NCBI GenBank assembly: GCA_937863205.1
Contig: CALMGA010000558.1
Location: 21,990 to 37,806, forward strand
Length of the DNA stretch: 15,817 bases
From: an uncultured Beijerinckiaceae bacterium
Lineage (GTDB): Bacteria; Pseudomonadota; Alphaproteobacteria; Rhizobiales; Beijerinckiaceae
Direction of reading: 5' to 3'
The notes beneath the pieces are model-generated. The model saw only the letters and a list, made by a program, of their open reading frames with translations, made no database searches and was not told the origin of the DNA. Every line of letters begins with the position of its first letter. Positions within the stretch are counted from its first letter, which is position 1. Below are positions 1 to 7,727 of the stretch, piece by piece. A program made the translations under genes and the position numbers.

Positions 1-633
1 GGTGGGCACGTCGTCGGCTTCGAGGCTCTGGGCGAAGGCGCGCGAGCCGCCGGCCTCCAGCCCGTCGGCGAGCCAGACCACGGCCGTGTCGGGCGTCGCC
101 TTCGCGAAGCGCCGCACCGCCGCCGCCGTTGCCGCCCGGTCCGGCTCGTAGGGTTGCGGCTTGACGGCGCGCAGATGGTCGAGCGCGCTCGCCGCATCGC
201 CGGTCACGATCGCCTTGCCGCCGTCCGACACGGCGACCACCGCCACCGGCTGCCCGCCGGCGCGGGCCGCCTCGATGCGCTGCCCGGCGGCGATCACGCG
301 CCGGTCCCAGCTCGGCGCCGCCGCCCAGCCGTCGTCCAGCACCACCAGCAACGGTCCCCGTCCCGCGCCGCCGGCCCGCGTCGGGTTCCAGATCGGACCG
401 GCCATGGCGAGGATCACGGCCGCCGCGGTGACGAGGCGCAGCAGCAGCAGCCACCACGGCGTGTTGGCCGGCGTTTCATCCTTGGGGCGAAGGTCGAGGA
501 TCAGCTTCAGCGGCGGGAACGGCACCCGCTCGGGGCGCGGCGGCGTCACCCGCAGCAGTACCCAGAGAACCGGCAGAAGGGCTAGCGCGGCCAGCGCGAA
601 GGGAACGGTGAAGGCGAGCGGCAGGCCGAGCAT
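1..633 (-). CDS. BatA/DUF4159-type membrane protein, N-terminal part (cut by window edge)
   Basis: The frame is open from the ATG at 633 to the left edge, giving 211 residues with no stop. The start overlaps the DUF58 stop (TGATG), so the two are translationally coupled. Residues 8-27 and 61-79 are hydrophobic and probably membrane-spanning. They are separated by a proline-rich linker and the segment PFPPLKLILDL, which resembles the aerotolerance-regulator (BatA) N-terminal domain. From about residue 94 an alpha/beta fold begins with LLVVLDDGWA, the position of the metal-binding strand in vWA domains, but DDGWA replaces DxSxS, so metal binding may be lost. In Hyphomicrobiales the gene after moxR-DUF58 usually encodes a protein of roughly 900 residues ending in DUF4159. 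That full length and the C-terminal domain are inferred, because the 3' part lies outside the window. Confidence 0.85.
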   Translation of the reverse strand, partial: MLGLPLAFTVPFALAALALLPVLWVLLRVTPPRPERVPFPPLKLILDLRPKDETPANTPWWLLLLRLVTAAAVILAMAGPIWNPTRAGGAGRGPLLVVLDDGWAAAPSWDRRVIAAGQRIEAARAGGQPVAVVAVSDGGKAIVTGDAASALDHLRAVKPQPYEPDRAATAAAVRRFAKATPDTAVVWLADGLEAGGSRAFAQSLEADDVPT

Positions 634-1565
634 CAGGCGGCACCCTGGCTGAACAGGTCGCTGCCCTGCTCCAGCCTGGCGCGCAGCGCGAGCAGCGCTT
701 CGGACGCCGGGCGGTCGGTGCGATGCACGGCCAGGCTCCAGCCCTTGGCGCGCGCAACCGCGGCGATTGCGTCGCGGTGGGCGGCGATGCGGCGGATGTA
801 GTCGGCGCGGAAGCGCTCGGCCTGTCCGATGCGCAGGGTTTGGGCGGAGTCGACGTCGAGGAACTCGGTGTGGCCGGCGAAGGGAAAGGTTTCCTCGACC
901 GGGTCGGCGATCAGCACGAGGTGGCCGCGCGCGCCGGCGGCCGCGAGGTCGGCGATGCGGGCGGCGATGAGGTCGGGCGGCACCAGGAAGTCTCCGATCA
1001 GCACCGCCCGCACCCGCGGCGCCAGCGCGCCGGGCGGCGGCAGGTCGGCCTCGCGCCCCTGCGCATCGTGCAACATCGCCTCGGCGAAGCGCTCCACGAC
1101 GTTGCGGGCGGCGAGCGGCCGGGTCAGGCCGAGCAGGCCGACCCGCTCGCCGCCGCGAACCAGCAGGTCGGCCGCCGCGAGACCGAGCACCACCGCCCGG
1201 TCGAGCTTGGGCTGCAGGGCGAGCCGCGATACGAAGCCCATCGAGGCCGAGCGGTCGATCCACAGCCACACGGTGTGGGCCGACTCCCATTCGCGTTCGC
1301 GCACGTAAACCCGGTCGTCGCGCGCCGAGCGCCGCCAGTCGACGCGGCTCGCCGACTCGCCGGCGACGAAGGGGCGGTATTGCCAGAAGTTCTCGCCGAT
1401 GCCGGCGCGGCGGCGCCCGTGAACGCCGTGCATCAACCCCGAGGCGATCTCCTTGGCGGCGACGATCAACGCCGGCAGGCGCCGCGCGAGATCAAGGGCG
1501 CCCTGCTGCCCGGCCGGCCCGATCAGCGGCTCGTTCTTGTCGAGGACGCGTGCCCCGGTGCTCAT
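633..1565 (-). CDS. DUF58 domain protein (vWA-like partner of MoxR)
   Basis: This is a 310-residue DUF58 protein. The family signature lies at residues 62-94 (QYRPFVAGESASRVDWRRSA followed by DDRVYVREREWE). A vWA-like strand follows with DRSAS at 104-108, which fits the DxSxS metal-ion-dependent adhesion motif. No transmembrane segment is evident, so the protein is probably cytosolic or peripheral. MoxR-DUF58 pairs are thought to form an AAA+ ATPase/vWA chaperone-like module for assembly or metal insertion of envelope or enzyme complexes; the client here is unknown. It lies 52 bp downstream of moxR and overlaps the next gene by 3 bp (stop 633-635, next ATG 631-633). Its ribosome-binding site AAGGA is partly inside a hairpin (1577-1602). 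Family assignment is firm; role is inferred from the family. Confidence 0.93.
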   Translation of the reverse strand: MSTGARVLDKNEPLIGPAGQQGALDLARRLPALIVAAKEIASGLMHGVHGRRRAGIGENFWQYRPFVAGESASRVDWRRSARDDRVYVREREWESAHTVWLWIDRSASMGFVSRLALQPKLDRAVVLGLAAADLLVRGGERVGLLGLTRPLAARNVVERFAEAMLHDAQGREADLPPPGALAPRVRAVLIGDFLVPPDLIAARIADLAAAGARGHLVLIADPVEETFPFAGHTEFLDVDSAQTLRIGQAERFRADYIRRIAAHRDAIAAVARAKGWSLAVHRTDRPASEALLALRARLEQGSDLFSQGAA

Positions 1566-1576
1566 GGGTTCGGATC

Positions 1577-1602
1577 CTTCCCCGCGCGGCGGAGCGGGGA
1601 AG
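1577..1602 (-). promoter_or_regulatory. Hairpin covering the DUF58 ribosome-binding site
   Basis: The moxR-DUF58 spacer has a perfect 8-bp inverted repeat, CTTCCCCG (1577-1584) and CGGGGAAG (1595-1602), with a 10-nt loop. In the minus-strand transcript the 3' arm ends in AAG and runs straight into GA, so most of the likely Shine-Dalgarno sequence AAGGA, 9 nt before the ATG, is base-paired. This could reduce or couple DUF58 translation relative to moxR, or act as an mRNA-stability or processing element. It has no T-run, so it is unlikely to be a simple terminator. The structure is read directly; the effect is inferred. Confidence 0.5.
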
Positions 1603-1617
1603 CTGTTCCCGGCACCC

Positions 1618-2631
<1,014 letters not shown>

Positions 2632-2697
2632 AGACGTTTCGCTCCTGAGGGGATTAAGGCTGACCGGGAGGTTCGCTCCCTTCGGGAATTCACCATT
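2632..2697. promoter_or_regulatory. Divergent intergenic region (moxR / DUF1285)
   Basis: These 66 bp must hold the promoters of both divergent operons unless either is read through from outside. A GGGAG-GTTCG-CTCCC inverted repeat (2666-2680) lies 18-32 nt before the DUF1285 ATG and may be a leader hairpin or operator. I could not pick out convincing -35/-10 boxes. The moxR side has an AGGAG; the DUF1285 side has no strong Shine-Dalgarno. Confidence 0.4.
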
Positions 2698-3366
2698 ATG
2701 ACCGAGAACGCGCCGGGAGAGAAGGAAGGCAATGGGAAGCAGGGCGCCGCCTCAGGGGAGCCTTCCCGCTTGAGCGAGCTGGCGGCGGCGCTCGGCAGCG
2801 ATCGCGGTCGGGCGCAGGGCCAGGTTGTGGGTCATGCACGCGGTCCGGCGCCGGTCGAGTCCTGGCATCCGCCCTACTGCGGCGACATCGATCTGCGCAT
2901 CGCCGCCGACGGCACCTGGCATTACGGCGGCACGCCGATCACCCGCCGCCCGCTGGTGGAGCTGTTCGCCGGCATCCTGCGCAGGGATCCCGAGCGTTAC
3001 GTGCTGGTGACGCCGGTGGAATGCGTCGGCATCACCGTCGAGGACGCGCCGTTCGTCGCCGTGGCGATGGTGCGCGACGCCGGCGCGCCGGACGGCCAAG
3101 CGGGCCAAGCGAACGGAGCGGCGAGGCTGCGCTTCGTCACCAACGTCGGCGATGAGGTCGAGGCCGGCGCCGACACCCCCCTCCGCTTCGAAGCGCAGCC
3201 CGACGGCGGGGTGCGCCCCTACGTGCTCGTGCGCGGCGGCCTGTGGGCCCGCCTCACCCGCTCGCTCGCCATCGACCTGCTCGGCGCCGTCGTCGAGGAA
3301 GGCGGGAAAACGGGCGTGCGTTCCGGCGCGGCCTTTTTCCCCATCGAGGCGGCGGGATCGGCATGA
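2698..3366 (+). CDS. DUF1285 family protein
   Basis: This 222-residue protein matches DUF1285. The conserved block is at residues 56-121: SWHPPYCGDIDLRI, DGTWHYGGTPITRRPLVELF and YVLVTPVECVGITVEDAPFV. The C-terminal RPYVLVRGGLWARLTR (173-188) and a short GxxSGAAFFPI end are also typical. The first 50 or so residues are hydrophilic and variable. No catalytic function is established for the family, and no signal peptide or membrane segment is visible. The frame stays open far upstream (to 1453), but that stretch is antisense to moxR, so the start is placed at the ATG just before the conserved region. It leads a tight operon, and its stop overlaps the Nudix start (ATGA at 3363-3366). The same order (DUF1285, Nudix, DUF6111, CCA enzyme) recurs in Hyphomicrobiales. 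Confidence 0.92.
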   Translation: MTENAPGEKEGNGKQGAASGEPSRLSELAAALGSDRGRAQGQVVGHARGPAPVESWHPPYCGDIDLRIAADGTWHYGGTPITRRPLVELFAGILRRDPERYVLVTPVECVGITVEDAPFVAVAMVRDAGAPDGQAGQANGAARLRFVTNVGDEVEAGADTPLRFEAQPDGGVRPYVLVRGGLWARLTRSLAIDLLGAVVEEGGKTGVRSGAAFFPIEAAGSA

Positions 3367-4031
3367 GCGAGGCATCCTGCGAGGCGGAGGATGCCTTCGC
3401 CGCCGCCGCCGTGTTCCGCCGCATCGCCGAGCGCCTGCCCAAAGGGCTGGCGTCCGACGCGCTCGACCTCACCGCGACGCCGCCCTTCGGCGACCACCGC
3501 CTCAACGACTGGGAGCTCCTGCCCGACGATCTCGCGGCGGCGCGGGCGGCGGCGGTGCTGGTGCCGCTGGTGGTGCGCGGCGATGCCGTCCACCTCCTGC
3601 TGACGCTACGCACGGCCGCCCTGCGCGCCCATGCCGGCCAGATCGCCTTTCCCGGCGGCGTGATCGATCCCGGCGACGCCACCCCCGCCGCGGCGGCGCT
3701 GCGCGAAGCGGGCGAAGAGATCGGGCTCGCCGCCGACAGGGTCACCGTGCTCGGCTACCTCGGCAGCTACCTTGCCCGCACCGGATACCGCATCGTGCCC
3801 GTGGTTGCCCGGGTCGACCCGCCCTTCGCGCTCGTTCTCAACCCTGCGGAAGTGGCCGACGCCTTCGAGGTGCCCTTCGCCGCGCTGATGGATGGCGCCA
3901 ACCACCGCCTCGCCACCCGCGAATGGCGGGGTGCTCCGCGCCATTTTTATGCCATCGATCACGGCGGCCACACCATCTGGGGCATCACCGCCGGCATCAT
4001 CCGCACGCTCTACGAGGGCTTGTACGGATGA
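3363..4031 (+). CDS. CoA pyrophosphatase, Nudix family
   Basis: This 222-residue Nudix hydrolase is of the CoA-pyrophosphatase (NudL/NUDT7-like) type. The subfamily motif LLTLRTAALRAHAGQIAFPG (79-98) runs into the Nudix box GGVIDPGD...ALREAGEEIGL (98-122), with the metal-binding REAGEE core at 114-119. The box spacing is that of the CoA-diphosphatase subfamily rather than the strict GX5EX7REUXEEXGU pattern. The expected reaction is hydrolysis of CoA and acyl-CoA to phosphopantetheine (or acyl-phosphopantetheine) and 3',5'-ADP, in the cytosol with Mg2+ or Mn2+. The start is chosen at the ATG that overlaps the DUF1285 stop. The protein ends with GGHTIWGITAGIIRTL, also conserved in the group. 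Its stop overlaps the DUF6111 start by 4 bp. Confidence 0.93.
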   Translation: MSEASCEAEDAFAAAAVFRRIAERLPKGLASDALDLTATPPFGDHRLNDWELLPDDLAAARAAAVLVPLVVRGDAVHLLLTLRTAALRAHAGQIAFPGGVIDPGDATPAAAALREAGEEIGLAADRVTVLGYLGSYLARTGYRIVPVVARVDPPFALVLNPAEVADAFEVPFAALMDGANHRLATREWRGAPRHFYAIDHGGHTIWGITAGIIRTLYEGLYG

Positions 4032-4288
4032 TCCGCGCCTTGAGCGAACCCTTGGTGTTCTTCACCATCCCCTTCGCGATCTATGTGGCGTGGCTGCTGC
4101 TGCGGCTCGTCAACCCCTTCGCGGTGGAGCACTGGACCCGGCGCGTGGTGTTGCCGCTGGCGCTCACCGGCCTCGCCGGGGCCGTGATCTGGCTGGTGGT
4201 GGTCGGCGTGTCCGCCCCGCGCTACGAGGGCGGCTACGTGCCGGCCCACCTCGAGAACGGCCGCATCGTTCCCGGCCGGATGCAATGA
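4028..4288 (+). CDS. DUF6111 family small membrane protein
   Basis: This 86-residue protein has two predicted membrane segments (about 8-27 and 40-62). A conserved short tail reads YEGGYVPAHLENGRIVPG, the signature of the alphaproteobacterial DUF6111 family. The function is unknown. The start ATG overlaps the Nudix stop (ATGA, 4028-4031), and its own stop overlaps the CCA enzyme start (ATGA, 4285-4288), so it is locked into the operon between a CoA hydrolase and a tRNA-maturation enzyme. The context is conserved but does not reveal the job. Most likely it is an inner-membrane protein with the tail in the cytosol or periplasm; topology was not resolved. Confidence 0.85.
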   Translation: MIRALSEPLVFFTIPFAIYVAWLLLRLVNPFAVEHWTRRVVLPLALTGLAGAVIWLVVVGVSAPRYEGGYVPAHLENGRIVPGRMQ

Positions 4289-5544
4289 GCGTGCAGCCTT
4301 CGGCGGTGGCGCGCCTGCTGGCGGAGCCGGCGATCGCCGCCGTGCTCGCCCTGCTCCACGGCGCCGGCGAGGAAGCGCGCGTCGTCGGCGGCGCCGTGCG
4401 CAACGCGCTGCTCGGCAGGGACGCGACCGATGTCGACGTGACCACCACGGCGCGGCCCGAGGTCGTGGTCGCCCGCGCCGCCGCCGGCGGCCTGCGCACG
4501 GTGCCCACCGGCCTCGCCCACGGCACGGTGACGGTGCTCGTCGCCGGCCACCCCGTCGAGGTCACCACCCTGCGCGAGGACATCGACACCGACGGCCGCC
4601 ACGCCGTGATCCGCTTCGGCCGGGATTTCGCCCTCGACGCGCTGCGCCGCGACTTCACGATCAACGCGCTTTCGGTGGGGCCGGACGGCACCGTGCACGA
4701 CTACGCCGGCGGATTGGCCGACCTGGCCGCCGGGCGGGTGCGCTTCATCGGCGATCCCGCCACGCGCATCCGCGAGGACTACCTGCGCATCCTCCGCTTC
4801 TTCCGCTTTTCCGCCGATTACGCCGCCGGCGACCTCGATCCCGCCGGTCTCGATGCCGCGATCCGCGGGCGCGCCGGCCTCGCCCGCTTGTCGCGCGAGC
4901 GGGTGCGCCAGGAACTGCTCAAGCTGCTCGTCGCCCGCCGCGCCGTGCCGACCGTCGCGACGATGGCGGAGGCGGGACTGCTCGGCCCGCTGCTGGGCGG
5001 GGTGCCGCAGCCGCGCCGGCTCGCCCGGCTGGTCGCGCAGGACGATCGCCTCGACCCGCCGCGAGCCGATGCGGTGCTGCGGCTGGCGGCGCTGGCGGTG
5101 ATGGTCGACGAGGATGCCGGGCGGTTGCGCGAAGCGTTGAAGCTGTCCAACGCCGACGTGTCGCGCCTGAGCCGCGCCGCCTCGGCTGGCGTGCGGCTGC
5201 ACGGTCGCGACGTCGCGCCGGGATCGCTCGCCCTGCGCGAACTGCTGTTCGAGGCCGGACGCCAGACTGCGCGCGACGCCCTGCGCCTGGCCTGGGCGGA
5301 CGCTTGTGCCGCGCCCGACGACGCCGGGTGGCGGCAAGCCCTCGCCGTTCTCGCCCAAACGCCGGAGCCGCGCCTGCCCTTCGCCGCCGCCGACCTCCTC
5401 GCGCGGGGCGTGCCGGCCGGCCCGGCGATGGGTCAGGCGCTGAAACGCCTGCGCACCGCCTGGATCACGGCCGGCTTCCCCGGAACGCCGATCGAGCTGG
5501 CCGGCCTGCTCGATCGGGAAACGGCCGTGACCGCCGGCCGGTGA
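4285..5544 (+). CDS. cca: CCA tRNA nucleotidyltransferase
   Basis: This 419-residue class II nucleotidyltransferase adds or repairs the 3' CCA of tRNAs using CTP and ATP. The head domain shows VVGGAVRNALLGRDATDVDV (33-52) with the two metal-binding aspartates of DVD (49-51). Next come the RRDFTINAL motif (121-129) and RIREDYLRILRFFRFSADY (161-179), which forms the nucleotide-selecting and neck region. The C-terminal half (about 190-419) is the helical tRNA-binding body. No HD phosphohydrolase domain is apparent, as is usual in alphaproteobacteria. Length fits the alphaproteobacterial family. It overlaps DUF6111 by 4 bp and lies 10 bp before rlmJ, so it probably belongs to one transcript with both. 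It should be essential or nearly so if tRNA genes lack encoded CCA. Confidence 0.96.
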   Translation: MSVQPSAVARLLAEPAIAAVLALLHGAGEEARVVGGAVRNALLGRDATDVDVTTTARPEVVVARAAAGGLRTVPTGLAHGTVTVLVAGHPVEVTTLREDIDTDGRHAVIRFGRDFALDALRRDFTINALSVGPDGTVHDYAGGLADLAAGRVRFIGDPATRIREDYLRILRFFRFSADYAAGDLDPAGLDAAIRGRAGLARLSRERVRQELLKLLVARRAVPTVATMAEAGLLGPLLGGVPQPRRLARLVAQDDRLDPPRADAVLRLAALAVMVDEDAGRLREALKLSNADVSRLSRAASAGVRLHGRDVAPGSLALRELLFEAGRQTARDALRLAWADACAAPDDAGWRQALAVLAQTPEPRLPFAAADLLARGVPAGPAMGQALKRLRTAWITAGFPGTPIELAGLLDRETAVTAGR

Positions 5545-5554
5545 ACCCTTCCCG

Positions 5555-6394
5555 ATGAACTATCGCCACGACTTCCACGCCGGCAACTTCGCCGACGTGT
5601 TCAAGCACGTCGTTCTCGTTCGCATCCTTCTTTACCTCGCCCGCAAGCCGGCGCCGTTCCGGGTCATCGACACCCACGCCGGTTCGGGACGCTACCACCT
5701 TGCCGGCGAGGCCGCCGGGCGCACCGGCGAATGGCGGGGCGGGATCGCCCGCCTCGATCCCGCCGGCCTGGGAGCGGAGGCGCGCACCCTGATCGAGCCC
5801 TACCTCGCCCTCGCCGGCCCCGCGGCGGGGGGCCGCGAGCCTTATCCCGGCTCGCCGGCGCTGGCCCTGGCGTTGTGCCGGCCCTTCGACCGCATCCTCT
5901 TGTGCGAGCTGCACCCGGCGGCGCTGGCGGCGCTGCGCGCGCTCGTCGGGCGGGACAAGCGCGCCAAGGCTGTGGCGCTCGACGGTTATGCCGGGCTCAA
6001 CGCCTTCATTCCGCCGGTAGAGCGGCGCGGCCTCGTGCTGATCGATCCGCCCTTCGAGGCCGCCGACGAGTTCGACCGACTCGCCGCCGCCCTTCCCGCC
6101 GCGTGGCGCAAGTGGCGCGAAGGCGTGCTGATGGCATGGTTCCCCCTCAAGGACCGGCGCGGAATCGAGCGGCTCACGGCCGCGCTCGCCGGCGCGCCCG
6201 ACGTGCTGCGCCTGGAGTTCGCGGTGGATCGGCCAACCGACGGAGGGCCGCTCGTCGCCTGCGGGCTGCTCGTGGTCAATGCTCCATTCGTGCTGGAGGC
6301 GGAAATGGCCTGTCTTCTCCCCGAGCTGGCCCGACAGCTCGGGCAGAACGGGCTCGGCGCGGCGCGGATCACCCGCGTCGGCGCGCGAAGCTGA
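5555..6394 (+). CDS. rlmJ: 23S rRNA (adenine2030-N6)-methyltransferase RlmJ
   Basis: This 279-residue RlmJ uses S-adenosylmethionine to methylate N6 of A2030 (E. coli numbering) in 23S rRNA. Diagnostic motifs are the N-terminal NYRHDFHAGNFADVFKHVV (2-20), the SAM-binding loop DTHAGSGRY (39-47) and the N6-adenine methyltransferase motif IV DPPFE (164-168), where F replaces the more common Y. The start is fixed by the conserved N-terminal motif directly after the ATG. No good Shine-Dalgarno is seen in the 10-bp gap after cca, so translation may be coupled to that gene. A hairpin begins about 4 nt after the stop and may end the operon. Length fits the family. Confidence 0.95.
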   Translation: MNYRHDFHAGNFADVFKHVVLVRILLYLARKPAPFRVIDTHAGSGRYHLAGEAAGRTGEWRGGIARLDPAGLGAEARTLIEPYLALAGPAAGGREPYPGSPALALALCRPFDRILLCELHPAALAALRALVGRDKRAKAVALDGYAGLNAFIPPVERRGLVLIDPPFEAADEFDRLAAALPAAWRKWREGVLMAWFPLKDRRGIERLTAALAGAPDVLRLEFAVDRPTDGGPLVACGLLVVNAPFVLEAEMACLLPELARQLGQNGLGAARITRVGARS

Positions 6395-6396
6395 GC

Positions 6397-6416
6397 GGGC
6401 CGAACGCATCGGCCTT
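6397..6416 (+). terminator. Candidate terminator after rlmJ
   Basis: GGCCGA (6398-6403) and TCGGCC (6409-6414) form a 6-bp GC-rich stem with a 5-nt loop, starting 4 nt after the rlmJ stop and extendable by one G-U pair. It is followed only by TT, so rho-independent action would be weak. It separates the DUF1285-rlmJ operon from hisZG. Confidence 0.4.
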
Positions 6417-6535
6417 CACCCTGTTGCCCGAAACGGGTCGCGCGCGGGCGGCGGCGCTGTTAAGAGGTCGCACCAGCGGGCGGGATGAACCCCTGTTCCA
6501 GCCACCTGTCGGGGCCTCGCCCTCGGAGCCGCGTC

Positions 6536-7717
6536 GTGAACGCTCCTGCCGTGCTGACCTTCGCCGACGACCGCCAGCGCCAGGACGCGCTCCTCGCCCA
6601 TCTGGCCGAGGCCGGCTACGACCGCTGCGACCCGCCGATCCTGCAGCCGACCGCCGCCTTCGTGGAGTCGGGCGAGGATATGCGCGGACGCCTTTACATC
6701 ACCCACGGTCTCGGCGGCGAGGAGCTCTGCCTGCGGCCGGAATACACGATCCCCGTGTGCCGGCAGTATCTCGCCTCGCCGGCGAAGGGGCGCCCGGCCG
6801 CTCTCTCCTACTGCGGGCCGGTGTTCCGCCTGCGCCGGGACGGCCCCGGCGAGTTCCTGCAGGCCGGCATCGAGAACCTCGGCCGTTCCGACCGCGAGGC
6901 GGCGGACGCGGAGATCCTGGCCCTTTCGCTGGACGCCGCGCGCCTCGTTGTGCCCGCCCGCTACGAGACCACGGTCGGCGACGCCGGCCTGTTCTCCGAC
7001 CTGCTCGACCGCCTCGCCATCTCCGCGCAGTGGCGCCGCCGCATCACCCGTGGCCTCGCCCAGGGCAAGAGCCTCGCCGGCGTGCTCGACGCGCCGCGCA
7101 ACGGCAGCATCGACCATTCCGGCGTGCTGGCGGCGCTGGAAGGCGTCGACCGCAAGGGGGCCCGCGCGCTCGTCGAGGACCTGCTGACCATCGCCGGCAT
7201 CACCGCCGTCGGCGGCCGCACGGCCGGGGAGATCGCCGAGCGCTTTCTGGAGCAGGCGGCGCTGAAGGGCGGCTCCGGCATCAACGGCGACGCGCGCACC
7301 GCGATCGAGCGCTTCCTCGCGGTCGAGGGCGAGCCCGACGCGGCGGTGGCGGCGCTGCGCCGGCTCGCCGATGAGGCGCGCCTCGACCTCGACGCCTCGC
7401 TGGAGCGCTTCGAGCGCCGCTTGAACTTCATCGCCGCCCGCGACGTCGATCTCACCGAGCTGCGCTTTTCCGCAAGCTTCCTGCGCAACCTCGACTATTA
7501 CACCGGCTTCATCTTCCAGATCCGCGACCGGGCTCGGCCGGTCGAGCCGCCGTTGGTCGGCGGCGGCCGCTACGACCGTCTCGCCCGTGCCCTCGGGAGC
7601 GGTTCGCCGGGCCCCGCCGCGGATGTGCCGGCCGTCGGTGCCGCCCTTTGGTTCGACCGCCGCGCCGTTCCGGGCGAGAGCGGCCGGCAGGCTGACGCCA
7701 TGATGCAAGCGCCATGA
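6536..7717 (+). CDS. hisZ: ATP phosphoribosyltransferase regulatory subunit HisZ
   Basis: HisZ is a histidyl-tRNA-synthetase paralogue that does not charge tRNA but activates and regulates HisG in the first step of histidine synthesis. The class II synthetase fold is visible: CLRPEYTIPVCRQYL (65-79), motif 2-like YCGPVFRLRRDGPGEFLQAG (92-111), LDYYTGFIFQI, and motif 3-like PPLVGGGRYDRLARALG near the C-terminus. I place the start at the GTG at 6536 because GGAG (6525-6528) lies 7 nt upstream, giving 393 residues. An in-frame ATG at 6485 would add 17 residues that look non-conserved. The stop overlaps the hisG start by 4 bp. The last residues (MMQAP) come from a 14-bp repeat that also encodes the start of HisG. 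Confidence 0.92.
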   Translation: MNAPAVLTFADDRQRQDALLAHLAEAGYDRCDPPILQPTAAFVESGEDMRGRLYITHGLGGEELCLRPEYTIPVCRQYLASPAKGRPAALSYCGPVFRLRRDGPGEFLQAGIENLGRSDREAADAEILALSLDAARLVVPARYETTVGDAGLFSDLLDRLAISAQWRRRITRGLAQGKSLAGVLDAPRNGSIDHSGVLAALEGVDRKGARALVEDLLTIAGITAVGGRTAGEIAERFLEQAALKGGSGINGDARTAIERFLAVEGEPDAAVAALRRLADEARLDLDASLERFERRLNFIAARDVDLTELRFSASFLRNLDYYTGFIFQIRDRARPVEPPLVGGGRYDRLARALGSGSPGPAADVPAVGAALWFDRRAVPGESGRQADAMMQAP

Positions 7718-7727
7718 TGCAAGTGCC
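7700..7727 (+). repeat. 14-bp tandem duplication at the hisZ/hisG junction
   Basis: ATGATGCAAGCGCC (7700-7713) is followed directly by ATGATGCAAGTGCC (7714-7727), with one mismatch. The first copy is read in the hisZ frame (MMQAP, then stop) and the second in the hisG frame as its start (MMQVP). Since 14 is not a multiple of three, the second copy shifts the frame and creates the ATGA stop/start overlap. Confidence 0.9.

Noticed and set aside
4234..5358. 374-residue minus-strand ORF opposite cca
   Set aside because: It is a shadow of the CCA enzyme in high-GC DNA. Composition is Arg/Gly/Ala/His-rich with no motifs, while the plus-strand frame has all catalytic motifs.
5731..7374. 547-residue plus-strand ORF spanning rlmJ and hisZ in another frame
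   Set aside because: It crosses two well-supported genes and their spacer and is Arg/Pro-rich, as expected of a frame-shifted GC-rich shadow.
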